From Zeimonas sp044507525 (GTDB taxonomy: Bacteria > Pseudomonadota > Gammaproteobacteria > Burkholderiales > Burkholderiaceae_E), in the NCBI GenBank assembly GCA_044507525.1, contig JBIQJM010000143.1, positions 1-6,668 on the forward strand: DNA of 6,668 nt. The letters are read 5' to 3'. Made by a program: the position numbers and the translations under genes. Below are positions 6,584-6,668 of this stretch, one piece after another; position 1 is the stretch's first letter, and each line of letters opens with the position of its first letter. The notes below the pieces were generated by a model. That model saw only the letters and a list, made by a program, of their open reading frames with translations. It had not been told where the DNA came from and did no database searches.

Positions 6584-6628
6584 GGCCCACGGTACCGGCT
6601 CGACTGCCGCGCAGAGGGCCCCTTGGGT

Positions 6629-6668
6629 TCAGCCGACGACCTGCATCCGCATTCGGCGGGCGTGCTCC
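6629..6668 (-). CDS. Possible 3' end of a convergent gene (partial)
   Basis: On the minus strand the frame entering from the right edge reads EHARRMRMQVVG and then TGA at 6631-6629. The gene would converge with the LysR gene, leaving a 45-base gap. Only 12 codons are visible, so no family can be assigned, and the frame could be open by chance in such GC-rich DNA. The charged, then short hydrophobic ending is compatible with a real protein C-terminus but is not proof. Confidence 0.3.
   Translation of the reverse strand, partial: EHARRMRMQVVG

Noticed and set aside
6584..6628. Possible terminator after the LysR gene (GGCCC at 6584-6588 pairing with GGGCC at 6616-6620; GGTACC and GGGCCC palindromes)
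   Set aside because: The stem is only five pairs with a 27-base loop and no T-run follows, and the short palindromes have no loop. Nothing here supports an intrinsic terminator.

Overview
The window is a GC-rich piece of chromosome with strong G/C bias at third codon positions. This, together with the gene types (a TAXI-type TRAP transporter, an AtuA/DUF1446 protein and a LysR regulator), suggests a proteobacterium. A member of the Burkholderiales (Burkholderia, Bordetella, Cupriavidus or relatives) is most likely, but that placement is inference from composition and gene content. I saw no mobile elements, CRISPR arrays, tRNA or rRNA genes.

Layout: almost everything left of position 5585 is one minus-strand operon, read right to left. 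(1) A DUF1446 / AtuA N-terminal-type protein, 4218-5585. (2) A small AtuA C-terminal-type protein, 3820-4221. (3) A periplasmic TAXI solute receptor, 2852-3823. (4) A fused TRAP-TAXI membrane permease, 945-2855. (5) A 3-hydroxyacyl-CoA dehydrogenase of the lambda-crystallin / carnitine dehydrogenase type, 925 running off the left edge. The first three junctions are 4-base overlaps (ATGA, ATGA, TTGA) and the fourth is a 19-base gap, so the genes are probably co-transcribed and largely translationally coupled. A LysR-type regulator (5699-6583, plus strand) is divergent from the operon across a 113-base intergenic region. That region carries a perfect 12-bp palindrome and an overlapping ATC-N9-GAT LysR-type box. 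Right of the regulator is a short gap, then what may be the last 12 codons of a convergent minus-strand gene.

Working model (inference): the TAXI receptor and TRAP permease import a carboxylate. It is converted to a CoA thioester by an enzyme not visible here, possibly encoded beyond the left edge, and processed by the AtuA-like pair and the hydroxyacyl-CoA dehydrogenase. The LysR protein would sense the substrate or an intermediate and switch on the operon. The most notable points are that AtuA is split into two overlapping genes, and that this enzymatically uncharacterised pair is locked into an operon with a dedicated importer.
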